From Oscillospiraceae bacterium (lineage in GTDB: Bacteria > Bacillota > Clostridia > Oscillospirales > Ruminococcaceae): a stretch of DNA of 64,000 bases. The notes below the pieces were generated by a model. That model was not told where the DNA came from. It ran no database searches and saw only the letters and a list, made by a program, of their open reading frames with translations. A program made the position numbers and the translations under genes. This document shows, piece by piece, positions 23,956 to 32,133 of the stretch; positions within the stretch are counted from its first letter, which is position 1; each line of letters opens with the position of its first letter. The DNA is taken from the NCBI GenBank assembly GCA_015067215.1, contig SVMW01000004.1, positions 1 through 64,000 of the forward strand. The letters are read 5' to 3'.

Positions 23956-26250
23956 TTATGAACCCAGTTTGCCGTAATGTGCAAAATAGTATTCATAGTC
24001 ATAATCTGACAAATCACTTTTTACAAAGTCAGGGGCTTTATTTGCCTGGATGTAATAAACCATCATTTCGTATTCGCCATATTCCATACTGCGCCAGTCA
24101 ATACCTTCTTCTATAAACATCACTGCATAGAAAACGCCATCCTGCCTTGGTGCATAAAGACTTACCCTGCTTGCATCTGCAAGCTGTGCCACCTTTTCGG
24201 CACTGGTGTATTCTCTCACACGGGATGGCTCCTCCCATCGGAATTGGTCTGCCAGATAGTGTTGGTCAAAGTTTGTATTTGTCTGCCAGTAAGGGTTCTG
24301 TGTGTTGTAATCCAGTGGTGAAGTAAGTGCAACTACAACTGCTTTCATATTTTCACTTGTTGCAGGTGTTGTGTACTGACCGAAACCAAGTTCTTCCAGC
24401 ACCCTGATTGTATTGATACAGTCCTGTGTAACATCAAAAACAACGTTTTCGTAAAGCGGATAATCGTTGTTGTATGGTTCAGCATAGGATACCTTTTCTT
24501 CAACCCTTACCGCTACCACTGGTGTTTCCATTTTTATCAGATTTTTGTATACTTCTTCCGACATTTCCTTGTAGTTTACAGAAATTCGTGCAAATACAGG
24601 GCCCACACGCTGGTCTTTCATCTGACGGGTGATGTTGAGTGTATCCTGTGCCATTGCATTGTACAGTTTTGATTTCTGTGCGTCGGTAAGGTTACGCAAA
24701 GTCTGCAGGTTCTGGCCAAAGCCGTCCTTGATTTCAAAGTTTTTAACAAGGCTTGCATCGGCGTAAAGCAACGGATAAAGCTGTGTTTTGAAACTTTCAA
24801 GGTCTTCCAGTGCAACCAGCTTTGACATAATTTCCACAGGAACGCTGCCGTGATAACTTCTGGTAACAGTTCTGCCGTTTTTAAGTTCATATGAAAATTC
24901 CACCCTGCGGTAGAACAGCTCTATACTTTCATCCTTGTCGATATGTTTCACAATTGTGCTGTGGACATCTTTTACCATATCGATTTCATCAGGGTCGGTA
25001 AATGTAACACCATCGCCGTTTGTACCTGTCCAGTATGCACCGTTTTCGTTCTGGTGTAGTACCATTATCTCGCTGTAATCACCTGAATAGTTAATCTGAA
25101 CAGATTTTACATCCTCTGTTGCAGGGATGTAGGTTTCATAGCCGAAAAAGCCGTTTTCAACACACAAAAGGAATGCCACAACAATTGCAAGGCTTGCGGC
25201 AAGGCCCATAAGCCCGCGTTTTGTAGGGCGCGGATTGCGGGACATAACACCGTTGAACACAAGGTAGATAGCTGCAGAAAATACACAGCTGATAAGTACA
25301 AGGCCCGTTATACCACCATCGTAGTAACCGAAAAGTTCGTTGTAAAGTATGCCAAACAGCACACCGCCACCTGTGGATGTTGCAAGAATAATAAACTGAT
25401 AAAGGAAATTTTTGGTGCTTGCACTCTGTGCAACCTCGCTTTTGCGGCGGGTGTACAGACGGCATGACAGCGCCATAAGTGCCACTGCAAACAAAATGTA
25501 GCAGATGTTGAGCAGTATGCCCTGTGAAACATCCTCGGTCATAAAGGTCTGATACATCATAACAGCAGGTGAAAATTTAACCGACTGCAGCGGCGCATTA
25601 CTATCATAACCAAACACAAAAATGGTCATTACAGCATAGAACAAAAATGCATATGCAGGCACAATTGCCATAAATGCGCCCGAAAACACCACGCTGTCGA
25701 GGCTTGCATTGCAGCACACACTGCAGAAAAATGCGATAACTGCAATAAGCAGTGTAAGCAGCATAACGCGCAGAAATTCTGCAAAAATGTCTCTGAGCAG
25801 AATATTTTTTACTATTGTCACATCTGCAATTGCAACAATGCTGTAGCAGATAAACTGCGCAGTAACAAGTATTGTTGCCACAGCTGCAAAGTTTGCAAGC
25901 AGCAGTACACCGCGTTTTACAGGCAGCGCGTGGAACACGTCAACTGCACGGCGGTTGTGCATAAAGCTGTTGCAGTAAACAGATATAAGCACCGAGCCTG
26001 CAATAACAACCGCAAAGTAAAGCAATGCAGAAATATCTGTGTAAATTTCAGGTATACCTATAAGTCCATAATACCTGTATCCCTGTGCAGCACGTCTGGC
26101 TGCATCAACTGCTTTCATTAAATATGGCATAGGATATGTAATGAAGCACAGTAATGTATAGATAAGGAACATACCCTTCATTCGTCTGAGGGCGCTTTTG
26201 TACAGCGAAACAAACAGCTGTTTATCAGAAAATAATGTTGTTTGTGTCAT
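23956..26250 (-). CDS. ABC transporter permease with large extracytoplasmic domain
   Basis: A 764-residue membrane protein. The N-terminal half (about 25-370) has roughly ten hydrophobic segments in an ABC-2/bacitracin-exporter-like arrangement, including SFMHNRRAVDVFHALPVKRG, a motif typical of permeases paired with YtrB-like ATPases. The remaining 380 residues are soluble, rich in acidic and aromatic residues, and end with YDYEYYFAHYGKLGS. The gene overlaps the ATPase gene by 26 nt and has a GGAGG site inside it. Permeases of this type serve antibiotic sensing or export; the substrate is unknown. Confidence 0.85.
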   Translation of the reverse strand: MTQTTLFSDKQLFVSLYKSALRRMKGMFLIYTLLCFITYPMPYLMKAVDAARRAAQGYRYYGLIGIPEIYTDISALLYFAVVIAGSVLISVYCNSFMHNRRAVDVFHALPVKRGVLLLANFAAVATILVTAQFICYSIVAIADVTIVKNILLRDIFAEFLRVMLLTLLIAVIAFFCSVCCNASLDSVVFSGAFMAIVPAYAFLFYAVMTIFVFGYDSNAPLQSVKFSPAVMMYQTFMTEDVSQGILLNICYILFAVALMALSCRLYTRRKSEVAQSASTKNFLYQFIILATSTGGGVLFGILYNELFGYYDGGITGLVLISCVFSAAIYLVFNGVMSRNPRPTKRGLMGLAASLAIVVAFLLCVENGFFGYETYIPATEDVKSVQINYSGDYSEIMVLHQNENGAYWTGTNGDGVTFTDPDEIDMVKDVHSTIVKHIDKDESIELFYRRVEFSYELKNGRTVTRSYHGSVPVEIMSKLVALEDLESFKTQLYPLLYADASLVKNFEIKDGFGQNLQTLRNLTDAQKSKLYNAMAQDTLNITRQMKDQRVGPVFARISVNYKEMSEEVYKNLIKMETPVVAVRVEEKVSYAEPYNNDYPLYENVVFDVTQDCINTIRVLEELGFGQYTTPATSENMKAVVVALTSPLDYNTQNPYWQTNTNFDQHYLADQFRWEEPSRVREYTSAEKVAQLADASRVSLYAPRQDGVFYAVMFIEEGIDWRSMEYGEYEMMVYYIQANKAPDFVKSDLSDYDYEYYFAHYGKLGS

Positions 26251-27130
26251 AACCTATCGCCTCCATTTCGTATACAAAGACTTCTTCCAGTGTAAGCGGA
26301 ATATAATCCACAAATATCGGATTGTAGTTGGACATAAATTTTTCGGCTTCATCACAGCCCATTGCACAGGCTATTGTATAAACACTGCCTGATTTTTTGA
26401 CAGATAGTATTTTGTCGTTTTCAAATTTTTCGGCATCCACACCGCTGTCCTTTGCAAAGGCAACCTGTACCTTACAGAAACGGTCGGACAAAGCGTCCAT
26501 TGTGTGCTGCATAATCAGCTTGCCCTGATGGAGAATGCCCACTGTGTCACAGAAATCCTCCAGTTCCCTTAGGTTGTGGCTGGAGATGATAACTGTCATA
26601 TCCCTTTCCAGAACTTCTTCTGCTATAAGCTTTCTTACCGCTACACGGATTACAGGGTCAAGACCATCAAAGGCTTCGTCCAGCAGCAGATATTTTGGCT
26701 GACAGCTGAGTGCAAGGATTATTGCAGCCTGACGGCGCATACCTTTTGAAAAGGTTTTTACCCTTGCAGTTTTGTCTATCGGAAATCTGCCGGAAAGTTT
26801 TTCGTATTTTTCCTGCGACCAGGTTGGGTACAAGCCTTTGTACATACGGCTCATATCATCCATGCTGCCGTTTGGCAGAAAATACATATCATCACTTACA
26901 AAAAACACCTTGTGTTTTGCAGTTACATTTTCATAAACAGGCTCGTCATCCACAAACACGTTGCCGCCATCGGCATAATAAACACCGCTTACAGTGCGCA
27001 GAAATGTACTTTTGCCACTGCCGTTGGTGCCCACAAGTCCGTAGATTTTGCCCTGTTCAATAGATATATTCAAACAGTCAACAGCTGTTTTGCTGTCAAA
27101 TTTTTTGGTAAAATCTTTAGCTGTTATCAT
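26225..27130 (-). CDS. ABC transporter ATP-binding protein
   Basis: A 301-residue nucleotide-binding subunit. Walker A is GTNGSGKST at about 34-42, the signature motif is FSKGMRRQ, Walker B is YLLLDEAFDGLD, and the switch histidine is in ISSHNLRELE. The last 80 residues form a C-terminal extension common in YtrB/BcrA-type ATPases. Its ATG overlaps the gntR stop by 4 nt and its end overlaps the permease start, so all three are translationally coupled. Confidence 0.93.
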   Translation of the reverse strand: MITAKDFTKKFDSKTAVDCLNISIEQGKIYGLVGTNGSGKSTFLRTVSGVYYADGGNVFVDDEPVYENVTAKHKVFFVSDDMYFLPNGSMDDMSRMYKGLYPTWSQEKYEKLSGRFPIDKTARVKTFSKGMRRQAAIILALSCQPKYLLLDEAFDGLDPVIRVAVRKLIAEEVLERDMTVIISSHNLRELEDFCDTVGILHQGKLIMQHTMDALSDRFCKVQVAFAKDSGVDAEKFENDKILSVKKSGSVYTIACAMGCDEAEKFMSNYNPIFVDYIPLTLEEVFVYEMEAIGYDTNNIIF

Positions 27131-27501
27131 ACCTGTTCCTCCTCTGAGAATATTTTTTCAACACAGGCAATAACCTGCTGTTTTGTGGCATTGCAGCTTT
27201 TAAGCTGTCTGCACAACTGTTCAAGTGCTTCCATTGCTGTTTCAGTTTCTTTTTGTTTCAGCGCACTGATATCATTTACGAAACTGCCTTTGCCTGCAAC
27301 AGAATAAATAATGCCTTCTTTTTCCATATCCTGATAAGCATTCTGGATTGTGTTGGGGTTAACGCCCAAATCTCTGGCAAGGCTTCGTACCGACGGGAGC
27401 TGTGAATCCTGTTCCAGCACGCCCGCCATAATCAGCTCTAAAGTTTTATTTTTAAGCTGTTCATAAATAGGCACACGGCTTTTCAAATCAAGTATAAACA
27501 T
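27127..27501 (-). CDS. GntR family regulator, YtrA subfamily
   Basis: A 124-residue repressor with an N-terminal winged helix (VPIYEQLKNKTLELIMAGVL, QLPSVRSLARDLGVNPNTIQNAY shown in part by SVRSLARDLGVNPNT) and a short C-terminal dimerisation helix instead of a large effector domain. This is the YtrA layout. YtrA-type regulators usually control the ABC operon they belong to in response to cell-wall-active compounds. An AAGGAGAG site precedes the ATG. The promoter has a repeat cluster just downstream of its -10, a good place for autorepression. Confidence 0.92.
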   Translation of the reverse strand: MFILDLKSRVPIYEQLKNKTLELIMAGVLEQDSQLPSVRSLARDLGVNPNTIQNAYQDMEKEGIIYSVAGKGSFVNDISALKQKETETAMEALEQLCRQLKSCNATKQQVIACVEKIFSEEEQV

Positions 27502-27535
27502 AGCTCTCTCCTTCCATTATTCTACCCGGGGACCA

Positions 27536-27570
27536 ACTGTATTATTTGAAATAGTACAGTTAGTACAGTT
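27536..27570. promoter_or_regulatory. Candidate GntR operator at the gntR-ABC promoter
   Basis: AACTGTA and TACAGTT form an inverted repeat across 27535-27561, followed by a direct repeat of TAGTACAGTT. The cluster covers the predicted transcription start just downstream of the -10 box. Confidence 0.6.
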
Positions 27571-27572
27571 TT

Positions 27573-27601
27573 ATAATAACAACCATTACACACAATTGCA
27601 A
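27573..27601 (-). promoter_or_regulatory. Sigma-A promoter of the gntR-ABC operon
   Basis: TTGCAA-N17-TATTAT on the minus strand. Confidence 0.65.
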
Positions 27602-27724
27602 TATTTTTTGCAAAATTTAACAATTTGTACATTTTTCTGTGACAAAAAACGCATTTTTATCTACATTTTGTAATATTTATTAATAATATTACATTTTTCG
27701 CTCTTTTGAAACGCAAAATTAGTG

Positions 27725-27783
27725 AACAGTACAGTAAAATTCATATAGAACAGTCCTGTAATACAGTTATAGTACAGCTGTCT
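27725..27783 (+). repeat. Second cluster of ACAGT motifs upstream of the creatininase gene
   Basis: In 59 bp the core ACAG occurs five times, in the settings GAACAGTACAGTA, GAACAGTCCTGTAATACAGTT and AGTACAGCTGT (longest run quoted in parts). The motifs resemble those at the gntR promoter about 180 bp away. No good sigma-A promoter was found for the downstream gene, so these may overlap an activated or atypical promoter. Confidence 0.5.
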
Positions 27784-27862
27784 ATCTTTACCGCAAAGGA
27801 AATATCTGCTAAAATCATATACAGAACAAGGGTTTATCCCATACAAAAAGGAGATTTATATT

Positions 27863-28651
27863 ATGTTCCTTTCCGATTTAAACTACCGCCAGGTAGAAGA
27901 TTATCTGAAAACATCTGACACAGTCATTATTCCTCTGGGGAGTCTGGAAAACCACGGCCTGCACATGCCCCTTGGCACCGACACAATTGTGCCTGACAGG
28001 ATTGCACAGCTTGTAAATGACCGCTGTGATGTAATGATTGCACCATCTGTAAACTATGGCGCAACCGATGACCTTGCCACTTTTGCAGGCACTGTCAATC
28101 TTGGCACTGAAGGACTTACACAGCTTCTGAAACTTATCTGTGACGGGCTGTACAGCCACGGCTTCCGCCATTTTATGATTCTCAACGGCCACGGCGGCAA
28201 CAACGCCGCAATACAGACTGTGGGGTTTCATCTTTACCGCAAAGGTGCGCTGCTCGCAAACCTTAACTGGTGGCTTATGGCAGGACAGATTAATCCTGAT
28301 TGGGCAGGCGGCCACGGCGGCGGCGAGGAAACCGCAGCTGTTATGGCGGTAAACCCTGACCTTATCAAAACCGAATACCTGACTTTGCCGGAAGGTATAC
28401 GCAACGACCTTGGGGATAATCTGCCTTACGGTGCCTGGACAAATGTAAACTACAAAGGAGTTTCCGTTACAATTCCGAGGGATATTAAAGACATAACTGA
28501 CAACGGCTGGCTTGTGCACAGTTTTAAAGGTGATGTACCAACCCGTGCAGATGAAAAATGGGGCCGCGAAATGCTGGAAGCTGTTGCAGACTATATTTCA
28601 GATTTTTCTGCACAGTTTGCCGCTGCACCGCTGCCAAAAAATAAAGATTAA
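27863..28651 (+). CDS. Creatininase family protein
   Basis: A metal-dependent amidohydrolase of the creatininase/FAPy-deformylase family. The 262-residue protein has the metal-site motifs PLGSLENHGLHMPLGTDT (Glu, His, Asp), LNGHGGNN (His) and GGHGGGEETA (His, Glu). An AAAAGGAG site precedes the ATG. Many members are not creatininases, so the substrate is undefined. A methyltransferase gene follows after 11 nt in the same direction, and both are probably one transcript ending in the terminator at 29434. Confidence 0.9.
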   Translation: MFLSDLNYRQVEDYLKTSDTVIIPLGSLENHGLHMPLGTDTIVPDRIAQLVNDRCDVMIAPSVNYGATDDLATFAGTVNLGTEGLTQLLKLICDGLYSHGFRHFMILNGHGGNNAAIQTVGFHLYRKGALLANLNWWLMAGQINPDWAGGHGGGEETAAVMAVNPDLIKTEYLTLPEGIRNDLGDNLPYGAWTNVNYKGVSVTIPRDIKDITDNGWLVHSFKGDVPTRADEKWGREMLEAVADYISDFSAQFAAAPLPKNKD

Positions 28652-28662
28652 AAGGTGAAAAT

Positions 28663-29379
28663 ATGAATAAAATAACAGCAACCTATTCCGAAGCAATGAA
28701 TTTCTGGAACAATGCCTTTACATTGTCAGAAGAAGATAAGGAAAAACACAGAACTACTATAACTCCAGAAAGCGACCTTGCAGACCTCGCAATAAGCAAA
28801 ACCCTTGCAGAATTTGTCCGCAGCACCCTTAAAGGAAAAAACAAAGTGCTGGATTATGGCTGCGGTGAAGGCTGGGCGGGCATGAGCATTTATAAACAGG
28901 GCTGCCGCGATGTAACCTGTGTTGACGTTGCACAGGGTGCAGTGGAAACTGTAAAATACATTGCCTGCCTTGCACATATTGGCGAAGGTTTCTGTGCACA
29001 CAGCATTGATGCCGACTGGCTTGGCACCGTTGCCGACAACACATATGACGGCATTGTATGTACCAATGTAATTGATGTTGTACCAAGTGAAATAAGCGGA
29101 TATATTGCACAGCATCTTGGCAGGATTCTCAGCCCTGACGGCACTGCGGTTATAGGCATGAACTATTATAAAGATTTATCTGCTGACCCCGGTGCAAATG
29201 TGGAAATAAAAAACGGCAACGAAGTTTATATGGACGGCATTCTGCGTATGGTAAGCCGCACCGATGATGAGTGGCGCAGCATTTTTGAAAAATACTTTAA
29301 AGTGGAACAGCTGGAATATTATGCCTGGAACAGCGAAACTGTGCCTAAAAGGAGAATTTTTGTACTTAAGAAAAAATAA
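28663..29379 (+). CDS. Class I SAM-dependent methyltransferase
   Basis: A 238-residue soluble protein with the SAM-binding motif I VLDYGCGEGWAGMSIYKQG, motif II CVDVAQGAVE and a post-motif DGIVCTNVIDVVP. An AAAAGGTG site precedes the ATG. It is cotranscribed with the creatininase-family gene, suggesting the two act on one small molecule, but no substrate can be read from the sequence. The N-terminal 60 residues are helical and lack a recognisable substrate domain. Confidence 0.87.
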   Translation: MNKITATYSEAMNFWNNAFTLSEEDKEKHRTTITPESDLADLAISKTLAEFVRSTLKGKNKVLDYGCGEGWAGMSIYKQGCRDVTCVDVAQGAVETVKYIACLAHIGEGFCAHSIDADWLGTVADNTYDGIVCTNVIDVVPSEISGYIAQHLGRILSPDGTAVIGMNYYKDLSADPGANVEIKNGNEVYMDGILRMVSRTDDEWRSIFEKYFKVEQLEYYAWNSETVPKRRIFVLKKK

Positions 29380-29433
29380 AATCACATAACAAAAAAGACA
29401 GAGCAAAGCGACATCCCGATAAGAAAACATAAA

Positions 29434-29489
29434 TACCCGGCAACACACTGTAAAGTGTGCTGTCGGGTACATTTTTGCCTGTTTTTGCA
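29434..29489 (+). terminator. Terminator of the creatininase-methyltransferase operon
   Basis: A long imperfect stem (TACCCGGCAACACAC / GTGTGCTGTCGGGTA) with a TGTAAA loop, followed by CATTTTTGCCTGTTTTT. Confidence 0.75.
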
Positions 29490-29525
29490 GAAAAAGTGCT
29501 GCTGCAAAGAAAAACACGCAGCACT
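29489..29525 (-). terminator. Terminator of cysS
   Basis: On the minus strand AGTGCTGC / GCAGCACT with a 15-nt loop is followed by TTTTTC. It lies about 120 nt beyond the cysS stop; the sequence between (29526-29644) shows no gene. Confidence 0.65.
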
Positions 29526-29644
29526 ACTTTGTGTAATGCAAGTGTTGCTGACGCCGCAGCAGCCTTTTTGTGTTAAAAATCAGGTTTGTGTTTTCTTGTT
29601 GAAAGGTCGCTAAACTACTCTGTCTTTTTTTATGTTATACTGTA

Positions 29645-31036
29645 TTATTTTTTGATAATCTGAGGACCCTGTGGTGTGTCTTTAACTTCGTAACCCATTG
29701 CTGCAAGTTCATCACGGATCTGGTCAGCGCGTGCCCAGTTCTTTTCTTTTCTCACAGCTGTTCTTTCTTCTACAAGAGCTTTAACTTCTGCAGGAATTTC
29801 ATCTTTATTGCGGTTGTAGAGGATACCGAGAACTTCTGCCATTTCATCAAAGATTTTTGCAGCGTGTTCCAGAGCAGCTTTGGACTGTTCCTTGCCGTTT
29901 ACGTTGATAAATGTAACAAGTTCAAACAGTTTGGACAAAGCATCAGCTGTGTTGAGGTCGTCATCCATAACTGTGATAAATTCAGCAATAAGTCTGTCAG
30001 CTTCAGCAACAATTTCGTCCTTGCCTTCACCTGCATGACCGATAAGGAAGTCAAGATGTTCTCTTGCTGTGTAAAGTCTTTCAAGGCTGGATTTGCACTG
30101 GTCGATAATTTCTCTTGTAAAGTTCAGTGGTGACCGGTAGTGTGCTGTAAGGAGGAAGTAACGGATAACTTCGTAGCCAACCTGTTCAGCAATTTCACGC
30201 ACTGTAAAGAAGTTGTTGAGAGATTTTGACATTTTCTGGTTGTCAACGTTAAGGAATGCATTATGCATCCAGTAGTGGCTGAATTCGCAGCCGTTTGCAC
30301 ATTCGCTCTGTGCAATTTCGTTTTCGTGGTGTGGGAAGATAAGGTCTTCACCGCCGCAGTGAAGGTCAATTTTGTCACCGAGGTGTTTTTTGCTCATTGC
30401 GGAACATTCGATGTGCCAGCCAGGACGGCCTTCGCTGAATGGGGAATCCCATTTTGGTTCACCAGGTTTGGAAGCTTTCCACAATGCAAAGTCAGCAGGG
30501 CTTTCCTTGATGTCATCAACAGCAATTCTTGCACCGCTTTCAAGTTCTTCAAGCGGGTTGTGGCTGAGTTTGCCGTATTCGTTGAAGGAATGCACACGGA
30601 AGTATACGTCACCGTTATCTACACGGTATGCATGGCCTTTGTCGATAAGTGTCTGCACAATATCGATTATTTCAGGAATTGTGTCAGAAACACGTGGTCT
30701 TGCTGTAGCAGGTTTTACATTGAGGCCTTTGAGGTCTGTGTAGTATTCTTCTTCATATTTTCTTGCAACAGCTTCAAATGTTGTACCGTCTTCGTTTGCT
30801 TTTTTGATGATTTTGTCATCAATGTCTGTAATGTTGGAAACATAGTTTACATTGTTGCCGCGGTATTCAAGATATCTGCGCATTGTGTCAAAGATAACCG
30901 CAGGGCGTGCATTGCCGATATGCACAAAGTTGTAAACTGTAGGACCACAAACGTAGATTTTGTATTCACCTTCAACCTGTGGGATGAATTCTTCTTTTTT
31001 GCGGGTCAGTGTGTTGAAAATTTTCATGTGTGCCAT
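29645..31036 (-). CDS. cysS: Cysteinyl-tRNA synthetase
   Basis: Class I synthetase that charges tRNA-Cys. The 463-residue protein has HIGN at 39-42 (HIGH motif), KMSKS at 268-272, and the zinc ligands C30, C211, H236 and E240 expected in the family. The ATG at 31036 follows AAAGGAGAAG; the internal ATG three codons later is less well placed. Expression is controlled by a T-box leader upstream whose probable specifier is UGC, a cysteine codon. Confidence 0.97.
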   Translation of the reverse strand: MAHMKIFNTLTRKKEEFIPQVEGEYKIYVCGPTVYNFVHIGNARPAVIFDTMRRYLEYRGNNVNYVSNITDIDDKIIKKANEDGTTFEAVARKYEEEYYTDLKGLNVKPATARPRVSDTIPEIIDIVQTLIDKGHAYRVDNGDVYFRVHSFNEYGKLSHNPLEELESGARIAVDDIKESPADFALWKASKPGEPKWDSPFSEGRPGWHIECSAMSKKHLGDKIDLHCGGEDLIFPHHENEIAQSECANGCEFSHYWMHNAFLNVDNQKMSKSLNNFFTVREIAEQVGYEVIRYFLLTAHYRSPLNFTREIIDQCKSSLERLYTAREHLDFLIGHAGEGKDEIVAEADRLIAEFITVMDDDLNTADALSKLFELVTFINVNGKEQSKAALEHAAKIFDEMAEVLGILYNRNKDEIPAEVKALVEERTAVRKEKNWARADQIRDELAAMGYEVKDTPQGPQIIKK

Positions 31037-31127
31037 AAAACTTCTCCTTTTACTTTGAAAATAATTTATATTGATGTGTTCTTATCACGATAGTTGCCGC
31101 TGAGCGAAACAGAAAGGTAATGGCAAA

Positions 31128-31372
31128 TAAAAAACGCCTTCATCTGCACAAAACAGACGAAGGCGATAATATACAAAATTACCACGGTTCCACTTCGGTT
31201 TATAACTCGGGCTCCATATAACGGTGGACACCGCACAAAGCTAATATTCTGTTACAGAAGTTCGCCCTGTGTGCTTTCAAGTGCATTGGGCAGCTTATTG
31301 TCCTTAAGGCGCTTTCAGCGGGTCACGCCTATTCTCTGTCAAGGTTTTACACTGCTTACTATTCTTGATAAT
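31128..31372 (-). promoter_or_regulatory. T-box riboswitch (Cys) of cysS
   Basis: On the minus strand an AGAGAA bulge motif and the apical CGCTGAAAGCG hairpin of Stem I are followed by AATGCA at 31282-31287, where TGC (31283-31285) is the probable specifier. The conserved T-box sequence AAGTGGAACCGTGG is at 31183-31197. A terminator GCCTTCGTCTG...CAGATGAAGGC with TTTTTT ends the leader. Uncharged tRNA-Cys would favour the antiterminator and turn cysS on. The rest of the 506-nt gap (31424-31504) holds only a small TTTGTC-N6-GACAAA hairpin. Confidence 0.92.
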
Positions 31373-31394
31373 AACGCATTTCACATATGTAAAT

Positions 31395-31423
31395 ATATTA
31401 TCAGTTTGGATGTGGTTTGTCAA
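31395..31423 (-). promoter_or_regulatory. Sigma-A promoter of the T-box/cysS transcript
   Basis: TTGACA-N17-TAATAT on the minus strand, just upstream of the T-box Stem I. Confidence 0.82.
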
Positions 31424-31504
31424 TAACAGCGTCAGATATTTGTCTTGAGCGACAAACATTGAATGATATATAACAACAAAATAATGCTTAACACTGTGCT
31501 CTGC

Positions 31505-31534
31505 AATAAAAAAGACGGGTATAAATAACCCGTC
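31505..31534 (-). terminator. Terminator of the recA-pgsA region
   Basis: GACGGGT / ACCCGTC with a 7-nt loop, followed on the minus strand by TTTTTTATTG, directly after pgsA. Confidence 0.88.
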
Positions 31535-31542
31535 CGTAAATT

Positions 31543-32121
31543 TTATTTTGCATTTTTGATAAGGTCAATGTTAGGCATAATGTATTGCATGCCGCTTACT
31601 ACTGTAAGTACAGCCATAATCCACATGGTAACATTGGTAATAAGTGCCATTGTGCCGTAAACCGTTGTGTCAATTGCACCCATTGTAAAAAGTGCCAACG
31701 CAAGCAGCCCGAATATGCTTGCAAACATCTGCAGCACAGTTTTCATCTTGCCCATCATGCCTGCCGCGATAACCTTGCTGCCTTTCGGGTTTGCCGCCGC
31801 AATAAGACGTATGCCGCTTACTGCAAATTCACGCGCAAGAACAATGCAGATTACAATTTCATGACACATACCGTTAAGACAAAGGTAGATAAGTGCAACT
31901 GTTGTAAGCAGTTTATCCGCCAGCGGGTCCATAAACTTACCGAAGTCGGTTACCATATTGTATTTGCGTGCAATATTGCCGTCAAGAAAATCGGTAAAGG
32001 AAGCAACCGCAAAAACAATAAGGCCTATAAGGTAACTGTATGTGCCGCCTGTATACATAAATACCATAAAAACAGGTACAAGCATAAAGCGTAAAAGTGT
32101 AAGTTTATTTGGTAAATTCAT
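31543..32121 (-). CDS. pgsA: CDP-diacylglycerol-glycerol-3-phosphate 3-phosphatidyltransferase
   Basis: Membrane enzyme that makes phosphatidylglycerophosphate, the first committed step to phosphatidylglycerol and cardiolipin. The 192-residue protein has about six hydrophobic segments. The CDP-alcohol phosphotransferase motif is complete in DFLDGNIARKYNMVTDFGKF continuing MDPLADK, with the Asp and Gly residues in place. The ATG follows TAAGGAG and lies 12 nt behind rimO. It is the last gene of recA-recX-rimO-pgsA. Confidence 0.95.
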   Translation of the reverse strand: MNLPNKLTLLRFMLVPVFMVFMYTGGTYSYLIGLIVFAVASFTDFLDGNIARKYNMVTDFGKFMDPLADKLLTTVALIYLCLNGMCHEIVICIVLAREFAVSGIRLIAAANPKGSKVIAAGMMGKMKTVLQMFASIFGLLALALFTMGAIDTTVYGTMALITNVTMWIMAVLTVVSGMQYIMPNIDLIKNAK

Positions 32122-32133
32122 TTTTCAATCTCC

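Noticed and set aside
27535-27783. CRISPR-like repeats
   Set aside because: The ACAGT motifs are short, irregularly spaced and sit at promoters; there are no uniform spacers or cas genes.
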